The notes beneath the pieces are model-generated. The model saw nothing but the letters and a program-made list of their open reading frames with translations. It did not search any database and was not told where the DNA came from. From positions 248,001 through 312,000 of the forward strand of contig NZ_FQVN01000007.1 in NCBI RefSeq assembly GCF_900129375.1: 64,000 nt of DNA, given 5' to 3'. A program made the position numbers and the translations under genes. Each line of letters opens with the position of its first letter. Within the stretch, counting starts at the first letter, position 1. Shown here piece by piece: positions 41,882 through 50,338 of the stretch. The DNA comes from Streptoalloteichus hindustanus. GTDB taxonomy: Bacteria; Actinomycetota; Actinomycetes; Mycobacteriales; Pseudonocardiaceae.

Positions 41882-42799
41882 GTGACCCACACCAGGACCG
41901 AGATCACCGCGGAGCTGGTCCGGGATCTGCTGCGCGACCAGCACCCCGACCTGGCCGATCACCCGGTGGGACTCGGCGCGCGCGGCTGGGACAACCAGTT
42001 GTGGCGACTCGGCGAGGACCTCGCCGTCCGCCTGCCCTGGGCGACGCAGTCAGCCGATGCGCTGCTGCGCAAGGAGCACACCTGGCTGCCCACCCTCGCC
42101 CCGCACCTCCCCCTGCGGGTCCCCGTCCCACAACGCCTCGGGGAACCCTCCGAACGGTTCCCGCGACCCTGGATCGTCACCACCTGGGTCCCGGGCACAC
42201 CCGCCGACCTCGCCCCCGCCACGCGCGCTGCTGACGCGGCCGACCGCCTGGCCGCCTTCCTGACGGCGCTCCACCAACCTGCCCCCGACGGGGCCCCCGC
42301 CGGCCGCAACCGCGGAGGCCCCCTGGCCGACGCCACCGAGCAGTTCGCCGAACAACTCGCCTCGGCCACCGAACTGGGACTCATCCCCGACCCGGACGCC
42401 GTCCGCGCCATCTGGGACGACGCCGTCGCCGCATCCCCCTGGACCGGCCCACCGCTGTGGCTCCACGCCGACCTGCACCCGGCCAACGTCCTCACCGCGG
42501 ACGGCACCTTCTGCGGCGTGGTCGACTTCGGCGACCTCTGCGCGGGCGACCCGGCCTACGACCTCGCCGCCGCCTGGATCCTGCTGCCGGCCAACGCCGT
42601 CGACCGCTTCCACGCCGCCTACCAACCAACCCCGGACGCCGCGACCCTGCGCCGCGCCCGCGGTTGCGCCGTGGCGCGCGCCCTCGCCGGAATCCTCATC
42701 GGAGATGCCGGCCTCCGCGGCCGCCCCGGCGGCAAGCCCACCTGGGGTCCACCCGCCCACGCCGCCCTACACCGCCTCCTCGCCGCAGCCCACCGCTGA
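41882..42799 (+). CDS. Aminoglycoside phosphotransferase-like kinase
   Basis: Protein of 305 residues from GTG 41882. Motifs are LAVRLPW (nucleotide-site strand), WIVTTWVPG (hinge), LWLHADLHPANVL (catalytic loop H-x-D-x-x-x-x-N) and GVVDFGDLCAGDPAYDLA (metal-binding D). This is the APH/choline-kinase fold. Members in this subgroup often phosphorylate aminoglycosides or macrolides, but many have other substrates, so resistance is only a possibility. No ribosome site is seen, and TATGGT lies nine bases upstream, so the mRNA could be leaderless. The C-terminal 40 residues are Arg/Pro/Ala-rich. Confidence 0.85.
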   Translation: MTHTRTEITAELVRDLLRDQHPDLADHPVGLGARGWDNQLWRLGEDLAVRLPWATQSADALLRKEHTWLPTLAPHLPLRVPVPQRLGEPSERFPRPWIVTTWVPGTPADLAPATRAADAADRLAAFLTALHQPAPDGAPAGRNRGGPLADATEQFAEQLASATELGLIPDPDAVRAIWDDAVAASPWTGPPLWLHADLHPANVLTADGTFCGVVDFGDLCAGDPAYDLAAAWILLPANAVDRFHAAYQPTPDAATLRRARGCAVARALAGILIGDAGLRGRPGGKPTWGPPAHAALHRLLAAAHR

Positions 42800-42840
42800 C
42801 GGAACCGCCACCTGCTGACGAGAGCGGGAAGGACTCCAGG

Positions 42841-43416
42841 TTGGCCGAGATCATGTCGTCCATTCCCGAGCTGGAGGTTCTGTGCGATCGCCGCATGGTC
42901 GTGCTCCACGGAGAACAGGCCACGGGTGAGTTCGACACCAGCGGTAACCCCGATCCCCTGTTCGCCACCGCTGACGACGCGATCTACGTGTTCAGCGGCG
43001 GAAGCCACCACTACGCACGCTTCGCCATCCAGTTGTGGGACAGCGCGCCGCCCCAGAGCAACGAGCCATGGGAGCGAGTCGAGTACGGTCTGGTCACCAT
43101 GCTGGAGACCCCCGAACACGAGCTGTGGCCGGACGAGCCGGGACCCACTGTGTCCATTGTGGACGCCCAACTTCAGCAGGACTTGACGACGGGAGAAAGG
43201 AAGCCTTTCTTCCTCCAGTTCCCCAGTCACGGGCACTACGTCGTCCGAGGGCATGTGCGTGGTTTCGACGAGGCCACCCGGCTACCGGAGGCGACCTATG
43301 CTCATGGCGTCGAACAGTGGCTTCTCCAACTGTGGCCCACTGATCAGCAGCCGACGCCCATGCCGCTGCCGCGCACAGGCGCCTCTCTCCCCCACAGCCG
43401 CCTTCCTCACGGCTGA
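42841..43416 (+). CDS. Hypothetical protein
   Basis: Protein of about 191 residues. A GGAAGGA site at 42828-42834 favours TTG 42841; ATG 42853 (MSSIPELEVL) is the alternative. It is acidic and strand-rich: RRMVVLHGEQATGEF, AIYVFSGGSHHYARFAIQ, ERVEYGLVTMLE, HYVVRGHVRGFDEA. The ending is Pro-rich and polar. There is no signal peptide or membrane segment. It recalls small beta-rich proteins found near toxin-immunity loci, but I cannot assign a family. It follows the kinase gene by 41 bases and may share its transcript. Confidence 0.6.
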   Translation: MAEIMSSIPELEVLCDRRMVVLHGEQATGEFDTSGNPDPLFATADDAIYVFSGGSHHYARFAIQLWDSAPPQSNEPWERVEYGLVTMLETPEHELWPDEPGPTVSIVDAQLQQDLTTGERKPFFLQFPSHGHYVVRGHVRGFDEATRLPEATYAHGVEQWLLQLWPTDQQPTPMPLPRTGASLPHSRLPHG

Positions 43417-43467
43417 AGCACCACCCGGTCCTGGCAACATCGGCCGAGCCGAGTCAGTTCCCTCTCC

Positions 43468-44169
43468 TCACACCAGTGCCCACCAGAGCAGGCACAGCAC
43501 GAGGAAGAAGGCGAAGGAACCCAGCCAGCCGAAGAAGCGCGCCAGCCCCAACCTGACTTCCTTGACAACGTCGGGAGACGGCCCCGCGGTCGGCGCCTTC
43601 GCGCGCACCTCCTGGAGCTGGCTGCCCAAGTTCCGCTGGTATCGGTTCCCGAACAGGTGATTGAGCAGGGAACCCGCGCCCACGGCCAACCCGACCTCCC
43701 TGCCATCAACAAGAACCAGGGACAGCCTCGGGTCAGAGCCGACCCCAGCCACCGCTCCCCAAGGAATCCAGAACCGGGTGAGCCAGTTGGTGACCAGCAC
43801 TCCGCGCTCGTAGAGCTCCGCCCGGCTGGTCCCCACCACACCTATCAACCACAGAAGGGACGACAAGAACGGGGGCAGAGCGATCCTGTCCACAAGGGAC
43901 TGTTTCTTCACAACCGCCGAGACTGCGAGGAGGGGCCAGAAGAGAGCCGCGAGCAGCCGCAGCCGCCACGCGACCGTGACGATGGCCGGGAGGGCGACGC
44001 CCAACGCCAGCCCGGCGACCAGTTCGACGGCCACGACGCCGAATCCGGTGTCCTGGTTCGCGGCGGTGGCCAGGAACAGCGACGCGGCCGACAACACCGT
44101 CCGGGCCGCGACCCCGGACCGCGACACGCTGATGAGCAACACGATCCCGAACGCCAGCACCAGTGCCAT
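43468..44169 (-). CDS. Membrane protein with PH-like domain
   Basis: Protein of 233 residues from ATG 44169, with GTTGAGGGGG upstream. Several hydrophobic segments lie at the N-terminus (ALVLAFGIVLLISV, GVVAVELVAGLALGVALPAIVTV, LLAALFWPLLAVSAVV and FLSSLLWLIGVVG) and one is at the C-terminus. In between, YERGVLVTNWLTRFWIPWGAVAGV followed by LSLVLVDGREV resembles a bacterial PH domain facing the cytoplasm. The function is unknown. Its 5' leader contains copy A of the hairpin also found upstream of nhaA, so it may belong to the same ion-related response. Confidence 0.65.
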   Translation of the reverse strand: MALVLAFGIVLLISVSRSGVAARTVLSAASLFLATAANQDTGFGVVAVELVAGLALGVALPAIVTVAWRLRLLAALFWPLLAVSAVVKKQSLVDRIALPPFLSSLLWLIGVVGTSRAELYERGVLVTNWLTRFWIPWGAVAGVGSDPRLSLVLVDGREVGLAVGAGSLLNHLFGNRYQRNLGSQLQEVRAKAPTAGPSPDVVKEVRLGLARFFGWLGSFAFFLVLCLLWWALV

Positions 44170-44222
44170 GGTCGGCCCCCTCAACACAAGAAACACACCG
44201 TCTCCGGACGCGGAGGGGATGT

Positions 44223-44260
44223 GCCGACCAGACTTCCCGGCGCACCGGGATCACGATGAC
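44223..44260 (-). ncRNA. Copy A of nhaA-leader hairpin motif
   Basis: On the - strand the region contains GCGCCGGGAAGTCTGGTCGGC in two parts: stem GCCG/CGGC enclosing the loop GGAAGTCTGGT. It is preceded by GTCATCGTGATCCCGG. The motif ends about 54 bases before the start codon of the membrane protein gene, as expected for a 5' leader element. Copies B and C are the same in stem and loop. Confidence 0.55.
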
Positions 44261-44262
44261 GC

Positions 44263-44948
44263 GCGGAACGCCTTTCCCAAACCGCCAGTCGGGTCACCCG
44301 CCGAAACCGAGATCACGACCTGTCGGTCCGGTGCGCCGCATTCACTCGTTCAGCACAGAAACGGAGCAGGTCGGAGGTCCCGAGAAAGGCGGGCGGCCAC
44401 ATGTCTTCGTCGGCCGTTTCAGTGAGTCCGTTCGTCGTCCTTGTCACTCGCCCGCCCCAGCGAGGCGGGGTCGCACACGGCGCGGGCCGCGCGCGGCGCA
44501 CCCCACCGGCCTCCCTTGACTCGCCTGGCAAGTGACTGACCGGCCAGGGCAAACCTGCGCGGCGCGCCATCAGGGCGACTCCAGGGAATCCCGTCGCCGT
44601 CAACATCAGACCAACGGGTGAGCCCGTGTCACAGACGCACCCGAACACTTCCACCAGAGAGGTGGCCGGCAATCCGTAGAAGACGCGCCAGAATAACGCC
44701 CTCAATCCGTCCTCGCTGGGCTGAAGTCACGAAGATCCCGGGTGGGCCGTGTCAGCGAGAACCGTCTGCTGATGGGATGGTGGTTCGACTCGCGATGCCC
44801 GTCGGGTCGACTCCGGGTCGAATCCGGGGCGATTTCGCGGTCTGGAACGGGGAGCCGGAGCCCGGCAGCCGGACCGCGGCGGAACACGCACGCGGTGGCC
44901 GGCGCGAAGCGGAGTTCCGGCACGGACCCCACTGTCCGATGTGGAGGA
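44263..44948. other. About 690 bases without a confident gene
   Basis: A leftward reading at 44313-44705 (with CVCDTGSPVGLMLTATG) and a rightward one at 44618-45028 have no ribosome sites and irregular composition. Probably a decayed region. Confidence 0.35.
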
Positions 44949-45824
44949 TCAACGCCGCTCGGCGTGGACGCAGCGTTCGATCTCGGAGACCGGCAGCGAG
45001 CGGCCCCTCGGATGGAGGTACCGGGTGAGGTAGTCGTCGGCGCCCACCTGTTCGCGCTCGGCCCACCCGTGCTGCCGCAGGAGGCCGTCCACCTCCTCGG
45101 GGTGAAGACCGAAGCGCCACGCCTGGCGGTCGACCACGAAGTCCCGGTAGAGGGGCTCGGCATCGTAGAGGTAGGTTCCGGCGAGGAAATCCCCTCGGAC
45201 GTAGGTGAACACCAGGCGGCTTCCGCTGGCCGCCGTCCCGAGGAACCGCAGCGTCCGCCGGACGGCGTCCTCGGTCAGGTACTGGGTCACCGCCTCCCAC
45301 ACGAACACCGCGGCCTGGTCCGCACCGAACCCGTTCCGCGCCAGGCACTGCCCGAGGTCGTCCGACTCGAAGTCGAGCCGCACCAGCGCGACGTCGCGTC
45401 GCAGGCTCTCCGGTGTGCCCGCGAGCCTGCGCCGCTTGGCCTCGATGTTCGCCGGCAGGTCGACATCGAACGCGCGAACCCCGTGTTCCGCGGCGAACCG
45501 GTGGGCCCGGGTGTCCAGACCGGCGCCGAGGACGACGAGCTGGCGGACGCCCGTCGCGACAGCCTCCCTCACCTTGTCGTCGATGTACCGCTTGCGGCAC
45601 AGGACACCGCCCCAGATTCCGGGAGCCTTGCGCTCCACCGCCGTGGCCATCCAGTCATGCGCGCCCGGCCAGCGCCCGATCTGCGCCGCGAGACGCAAAC
45701 CCAGGGGTAAGAGCCGCGACGCCAGCGGGTCGTGCACAAGTCGCTTCTCCACCGGCAGGTACTGCTCGACCGCCACGATGAACATCGGACCCAACGCGGT
45801 TCGCGCCGCGGGAGGCTGTCCCAT
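44949..45824 (-). CDS. SAM-dependent methyltransferase, TIGR00027/LCM-like
   Basis: Protein of 291 residues from ATG 45824 with AGGAG nine bases upstream; longer readings are not needed. Motifs are VVLGAGLDTRAHRF (motif I), VRAFDVDLPANIEAK (motif II region), ALVRLDFESDDL and FVWEAVTQYLTEDAV (motif III). This is the order for leucine carboxyl methyltransferase-like proteins of the TIGR00027 type, common in actinomycetes and often tied to secondary metabolism or unknown O-methylation. A double repeat 130-160 bases upstream is a candidate operator. Confidence 0.9.
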   Translation of the reverse strand: MGQPPAARTALGPMFIVAVEQYLPVEKRLVHDPLASRLLPLGLRLAAQIGRWPGAHDWMATAVERKAPGIWGGVLCRKRYIDDKVREAVATGVRQLVVLGAGLDTRAHRFAAEHGVRAFDVDLPANIEAKRRRLAGTPESLRRDVALVRLDFESDDLGQCLARNGFGADQAAVFVWEAVTQYLTEDAVRRTLRFLGTAASGSRLVFTYVRGDFLAGTYLYDAEPLYRDFVVDRQAWRFGLHPEEVDGLLRQHGWAEREQVGADDYLTRYLHPRGRSLPVSEIERCVHAERR

Positions 45825-45950
45825 CAGCGAATCTCCTTCCCTTCTCCAGCGAGGTCTCCCGAATCGGTGAGACCTCGCCCCAGACCCTGGCGGGCTCGAA
45901 GTGACGCGACGTGGTGCGGCAGGCGGCAAGAGGGTTCGCCCCTGCTCGGC

Positions 45951-45986
45951 GATGTCAACATCACCGGACGATGTCAACACCACCGG
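45951..45986. repeat. Tandem 19-bp repeat upstream of the methyltransferase
   Basis: GATGTCAACATCACCGG (45951-45967) and GATGTCAACACCACCGG (45970-45986) differ at one of 17 bases and are 19 bases apart. Their position upstream of the leftward methyltransferase suggests a regulator site. Confidence 0.5.
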
Positions 45987-46176
45987 AATCGCACGTGCAG
46001 AGCGGACGAAACCTCCTGGAGCGCGCCCTCGCCCGTCGCCAGCTCTCGACGTCTGGACGCCGGACGGGATGTACGGCGCCCTGGCGTCCCCACTCGTGAA
46101 AGGACGCAGGAGGAACACGGCCAAAGCAGGACGGTGGCCACGTCGTCGTCGGTCCTGATCCTGACGAGAGGAACGC

Positions 46177-46395
46177 TCAGCCGGGAGACCGCCCGTCCCG
46201 ACGGTGATCGGAGCGGGCGGTGTCCGCCTCGTCCGTGACCGTCCAGTTCACGGCGCTCAAGGTGATCCCGAACAGGAGGATGACGACCTGGCACAGTCTC
46301 AGCAGGGGTGGCGGCCAGACCCGACGTCGGCACCGCGCTTTCCGTCCGTCCACATGTGACACCGGGTGGCGTGGCCTGCCCTGCTGGCGGTTCAC
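46177..46395 (-). CDS. Possible small single-pass membrane protein
   Basis: Open reading of 72 codons from GTG 46395. A basic N-terminal half (RKARCRRRVWPPPLLRL) is followed by one hydrophobic segment, VVILLFGITLSAVNWTV, and a polar tail. Third positions are GC-rich. No homologue is recognised and the ribosome site is poor. It lies about 230 bases downstream of copy B of the leader hairpin, so it is the best candidate for the gene behind that copy. It could equally be chance. Confidence 0.3.
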   Translation of the reverse strand: MNRQQGRPRHPVSHVDGRKARCRRRVWPPPLLRLCQVVILLFGITLSAVNWTVTDEADTARSDHRRDGRSPG

Positions 46396-46626
46396 CTCAT
46401 GCTCCCGGGGATCGGTACGGGACCGTGGAGCACGTCGAACCGCTCCGGGGCAGGAGAGGAGACCGGCGACGGGATCGAGGGGCCCAGGTGAACAGGTGTG
46501 AGAGCCAGCTCAGCCCGTGGGGAGGACGCCTCTGACGTTCTCGCGCCGAGGCCGGACGTCGTTGACGAAGCCGACGGACGAGGCATGGGCAACGAGATCA
46601 ACTCCAGGAGTCGGAACGGACACCCC

Positions 46627-46669
46627 GCCGACCAGACTTCCCGGCACACCTGACGCGATCTTAACACTC
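46627..46669 (-). ncRNA. Copy B of nhaA-leader hairpin motif
   Basis: The - strand reads GTGTTAAGATCGCGTCAGG and then TGCCGGGAAGTCTGGTCGGC, with the same GCCG/CGGC stem and GGAAGTCTGGT loop as copies A and C. The GTGTTAAG part is shared only with copy C. The gene under its control is unclear; this copy may be a leftover of a lost transporter gene. Confidence 0.5.
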
Positions 46670-46969
46670 AGTCGTGACGTGGTGCCCCACCGGCCACGCC
46701 TTGCGGCAGGCCCCACGTGCCGATGCTCCGCCGGAACGAGCCCACGCCCGACAAGGTCCCGTCAAGATCCGTCGTTTCGGTCACCGGCTCAGCCCCTGCT
46801 CGCGCTTGGTGGCACGGAGATCCTCGGTGTCTTGGCGTCTGCCCACGCGGGCCCCGTCGAGGAGTGGTTCGCTGTCCTCCCACCCCAGCGAAGAGATGAA
46901 CCTGCTTCACCTGGTGAGCCAACCGTTGACCGTCGAGGTGCTGGACGCGCTTCAGGGACAGCCTCTCCC

Positions 46970-47169
46970 CTGGTCCAGCACTTCGTCGACCACCTCACGC
47001 ACGCCGTGGTCGCCGACACCACCGAGGAGGACGCCCTCCGTCAGTTGGGCGTGCCCGAGTTCCAGCGGGCGGTGGTGGCGATCGGCGCCAACATCGAGGC
47101 CAACACCCTCACCACGTCCCTGCTCGTGGACTTCGGTGTTCCCCGCGTGTGGGCCCGGCAGGACCACGT
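46970..47169 (+). pseudogene. Relic of a TrkA/RCK potassium-uptake regulator
   Basis: An open stretch of about 66 codons reads LVQHFVDHLTHAVVADTTEE, then ALRQLGVPEFQRAVVAIGAN and LTTSLLVDFGVPRVWA. This matches the middle of the RCK/TrkA-N Rossmann domain (residues about 35-100) of Ktr/Trk regulatory subunits. The dinucleotide-binding glycine motif upstream and the C-terminal part are absent, and there is no start codon or ribosome site. From 47170 to the end of nhaA at 47471 there is no further coding evidence. It is a small remnant. Confidence 0.65.
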
Positions 47170-47470
47170 GGCGCGCCGAGGTTGCGCCCGTTTCCCACCT
47201 GGTCGCCCCGATCGTTCTCCTAAGATCGGCACGCATCCGTTGTGGCGCACTCCTCCACCGACGTGCTGGTGGCGCGGTCCTTCGCCTCCGCCGAGCCTGG
47301 GGCGTCCACGCCCGGGTTGTTCCACCACGGACGTCCACAGTGGACTACCAGGCGCCCCCGGCGCTGAGAGGGCGGCAAAACACCGTCCTGGGGGGACCGC
47401 GCCCACCGCCGACGTCGAGGGACGGTTTCGTCCTCTGTGGACTCCCAGGTGGAGCTCGCCCCCACCGCGT

Positions 47471-48685
47471 TCAACCCGGGTTCGGGTGCTTCGTCCGCCG
47501 GTGGTGGCGGCTGCGGCACATCATCGCGGCCGAGGCCAGCAACGCGGCCGTCGCCGAGGCGACCAGCACGGCGGCTTTGGCGCGTTCCTCGGCCGCGCCG
47601 ACCAACGACAGTTCAGCGATGAGCAGGCTGATGGTGAACCCGACGCCGCCGAGCAACGCGACCGCCCCCAGGTCCCGCCACGCCAGCCCGTCGGGCCTGA
47701 CGGCGAAGCCCAGCCGCACGGCGAGGTACGACGAGCCGAGGATCCCCGTCAGCTTGCCCAGCAGGAGTCCGACGACGACCGCGATCGCGACCTGGTCGGT
47801 CAGCAGTTCCCGCAGCGCGGGGCCGCCCACCGGCACCCCGGCGGCGGACAGCGCGAACAGGGGTACGGCGAGGCCGGCCGACCAGGGCTGGAGGAGGTGC
47901 CGCATCCGCACCGCGGGGGCGTGCGCCTCGCCGGGGTCGGGGCGGCCCCGGGTCAGCATCGCGAGGACCACTCCGGCGATCGTGGCGTGGATGCCGCTGG
48001 CGTGGACCGCGGTCCACGTCGCCGCCGCGAGCGGCACGTACACGAGTGGCGTGGTGACGCGCCGGTGCTGGAGAAACCCGTACAGTCCGCTCAGGGCGGC
48101 CGCGACGAGGAGCGCGACCAGGTTCAGTCCCTGGGTGAAGACCGCGGCGATCACGATGATCGCTCCGAGGTCGTCGACGACCGCCAGGCTCAGCAGGAAG
48201 ACGCGGGCGCTTCTGGGCATGCTCGCGCCGGTGATGGCCAGCACCGCCAGGGCGAAGGCGATGTCGGTGGCCACGGGTACCGCCCACGCCCGCTCGGCCC
48301 CCGGGGTGCCCGCGCTCACCGCGAGGGCCAGCAGGGCCGGGGCGACCATGCCGCCGACCGCGGCGATCACCGGAAGCGCCGCCGTCCTGGGACCGGCCAA
48401 CTCGCCGGCCACGAGCTCCCGCTTGAGTTCCAGGCCGGCGACGAAGAAGAACACGGCCAGCAGCCCGTCCTCGATCCAGGACGCGACGCTCAGGTGGAGG
48501 TGCGCCAGGTGGGGGCCGACCTCGAAGGAGAACAGGGCTTGGTAGGAGTCCCGCCACGGGGAGTTGGCCCACAACAACGCCAGTGCCGTGGCGGTCAGCA
48601 GCACCAGCCCGCCCACGGTCTCGGTGCGCAGGTAGCGCGCGAGTTCGCTCACGGTGGTCGTCGGACGATCACGCAAGGCCATCAT
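47471..48685 (-). CDS. nhaA: Na+/H+ antiporter NhaA
   Basis: Protein of 404 residues; ATG 48685 or the next codon, directly after GGAG. Twelve hydrophobic segments are visible. Diagnostic parts are LLWANSPWRDSYQ near the N-terminus, DGLLAVFFFVAGLELKREL, VPVATDIAFALAVLA and LLSLAVVDDLGAIIVIA, the last with the paired aspartates (VVDDLG) that form the ion-binding site in Escherichia coli NhaA, plus LGGVGFTISLLIAEL. It should expel Na+ or Li+ in exchange for protons. The 5' leader holds copy C of a conserved hairpin, which suggests RNA-level control. Neighbours are relics of other ion transporters. Confidence 0.95.
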   Translation of the reverse strand: MMALRDRPTTTVSELARYLRTETVGGLVLLTATALALLWANSPWRDSYQALFSFEVGPHLAHLHLSVASWIEDGLLAVFFFVAGLELKRELVAGELAGPRTAALPVIAAVGGMVAPALLALAVSAGTPGAERAWAVPVATDIAFALAVLAITGASMPRSARVFLLSLAVVDDLGAIIVIAAVFTQGLNLVALLVAAALSGLYGFLQHRRVTTPLVYVPLAAATWTAVHASGIHATIAGVVLAMLTRGRPDPGEAHAPAVRMRHLLQPWSAGLAVPLFALSAAGVPVGGPALRELLTDQVAIAVVVGLLLGKLTGILGSSYLAVRLGFAVRPDGLAWRDLGAVALLGGVGFTISLLIAELSLVGAAEERAKAAVLVASATAALLASAAMMCRSRHHRRTKHPNPG

Positions 48686-48714
48686 CTCCGGGAAACGGGT
48701 CGGCGGCGGCTGTT

Positions 48715-48758
48715 GCCGACCAGACTTCCCGGCGCGCCCTGACGAGACCTTAACACCC
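48715..48758 (-). ncRNA. Copy C: candidate nhaA leader RNA element
   Basis: The - strand reads GGGTGTTAAGGTCTCGTCAG, then GCGCCGGGAAGTCTGGTC and GGC. The stem GCCG/CGGC closes the loop GGAAGTCTGGT. The element ends about 30 bases before the nhaA start codon and ribosome site. It is a candidate cis-regulatory RNA; families of nhaA-linked RNA motifs are known, but I cannot say that this is one of them. Confidence 0.6.
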
Positions 48759-49338
48759 GAACGAGCAAGGGAAACTCCCCGAAAACCGGGACATACGGTA
48801 GTGGCCATCCCAGGTCCGCCCCGGTTGGTCTCCCGGGTGGCGGCCACCCGAACCAGCGATCGCTGGTACAGAGAGCAGCCGGGGAGGATGTGCGCCAGAC
48901 CTGATCCGTGCCACGGGGAGCCTCACTCGTCACCACGTCAGCGACCTGGGCCGCGACAAGGACTTCCACGCCGCTGCCGCACAGGTGGGCCGGCACATTT
49001 CCCGCACCACAAGGGGAATCGTGCTGGCCGTGGACGTCGCATGTGGTTGTCGTCGAGGTGGACGTGGACGCTGCCGATGACCGCCGGGCAGGTCGGCGAA
49101 GAAGTGGCCACTGGAGTCCACAAAGGACACATTTGTCGGGCCCCGGAAGAAGCGCGCGGGGGCGTCGACCTCCGCAGCGCCCGTCACGGGCGGGCATCCG
49201 GGGCGTCTCGTCGCAGACGGGCGCGCAGCGTGGCGGCGAAGTCCTCGGCGGGCGAGTTGGACGCGCAACTTCTCCACCTGCTCGGCGGCCGCCCGTTCGT
49301 AGGTTCGCACCCGTGCCAGAAGAGCGTCCCGCTCCCCG
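48759..49338. other. 580 bases without a confident gene
   Basis: A leftward reading near 49200-49330 (GERDALLARVRTYERAAA, then EQVEKLRVQLA) looks helical and perhaps coding, but it is short and cut by frame changes. Otherwise nothing is supported. Confidence 0.35.
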
Positions 49339-50138
49339 GTGTCCACCCTGACCGCTGTCACGGTGGCGGCCGGGATCGCGGTGCCGACAGTGGGCGACAG
49401 GGGCGCGCTGCCGGCCTCTCTGCCCACCCCGGGCCTGCCCGACGTGCCCTTCACCCCGGACGCCCTGACCACCATCGCCCCCTACGCGTTCGCGATGGCA
49501 CTGGTCGGCTTGATGGAGTCGCTGATGACGGCCAAGCTGGCCGACGAGATCACCGACACCCGCTCCAACAGGACCCGCGAGTCCATCGGCCAGGGCATCG
49601 GCAACATCGTCACGACCGCCACGGTGATCACCGTGACGGCGGTCTCCCCGGCGGGCATCCGCCTGAGGGTCCTCGGGGCGATGGAGTGCCAGTCGAAGGC
49701 CGCGAACGACACCATGACCATGACGTCGACCAGGGCGGCCATCGGGATGTGGTGGTGGCCACCCACAACCTCGCCGTCGGCGTCGTCGTGGGCTCGGTCA
49801 CCGCCGTGGTCATCTTCGCCAGGCGCGTCGCCCACCTGGCCGAGGTCACGGCCGTCACCGACCCCGACGGCACCACCGTGGTCTACCGGGTCTCCGGAGA
49901 GCTGTTCTTCGCCTCCTCCAACGACCTGGTCGGCCAGTTCGACTACGCGGGCGACCCGGAGAAGGTCGTCATCGCTCTGTCCGCCGCCCACGTCTGGGAC
50001 GCCTCCTCCGCGGCCGCCCCGGACGCGATCGAGACCAGGTACGCCCAGCGCGGCAGGACCGTCGAGATCACCGGCCTCAACGCCCCCAGCGCCGAGTTCC
50101 ACCGCGGGCTCAGCGGCGAACTCACTCCCGGCCACTGA
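49339..50138 (+). pseudogene. SulP anion transporter relic with an internal inversion
   Basis: The 5' part encodes LTAVTVAAGIAVPTVGDRG, VGLMESLMTAKLADEITDT and ESIGQGIGNIVT, matching the middle membrane part of SulP transporters. The 3' part encodes VVVATHNLAVGVVVGSV, ARRVAHLAEVT and a STAS domain (GELFFASSNDLVGQFDYA, VWDASSAAA) with a normal stop. About half of the protein is missing: the N-terminus and a central piece after NIVT. The missing junction segment is present but reversed (see next entry). The gene stands just before a beta-carbonic anhydrase gene, and SulP-carbonic anhydrase pairs are common for bicarbonate handling. Confidence 0.75.
49614..49752 (-). other. Inverted segment inside the SulP relic
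   Basis: On the - strand this segment encodes IPMAALVDVMVMVSF, FDWHSIAPRTLRRMP and ETAVTVITVAVV. In intact SulP proteins these lie directly before V-A-T-H-N-L, which here follows on the + strand at about 49753. Hence about 139 bases have been flipped in place, with loss of the coding part before them. Confidence 0.75.
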
Positions 50139-50338
50139 CCACCGCGGGCGTGTTGCCGAGAGCTCCGGCTCCGAACGGGCGTGGTCTCCACAACCGGGGA
50201 GGAACGCGTCGCGGGGGCGGCTGGGCCTGGCCGAGGTTCCCACCGCAACCGCTCCCGGCTCGTCGCCACGCGTGCGGGGTCGCGCCGGTGGTGGGCATCG
50301 CCTCGCGTTTCCACTCGATCGGTCGATAGCCTTCCACC

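Noticed and set aside
46517-48742. Rightward open frame of 741 codons over the nhaA region
   Set aside because: Most of it is antisense to nhaA. Only the 46970-47169 part looks like a real protein (the RCK relic).
44223-48758. Leader hairpins read in the rightward direction
   Set aside because: In that direction none is followed by a plausible start codon at leader distance; in the leftward direction two of three are.
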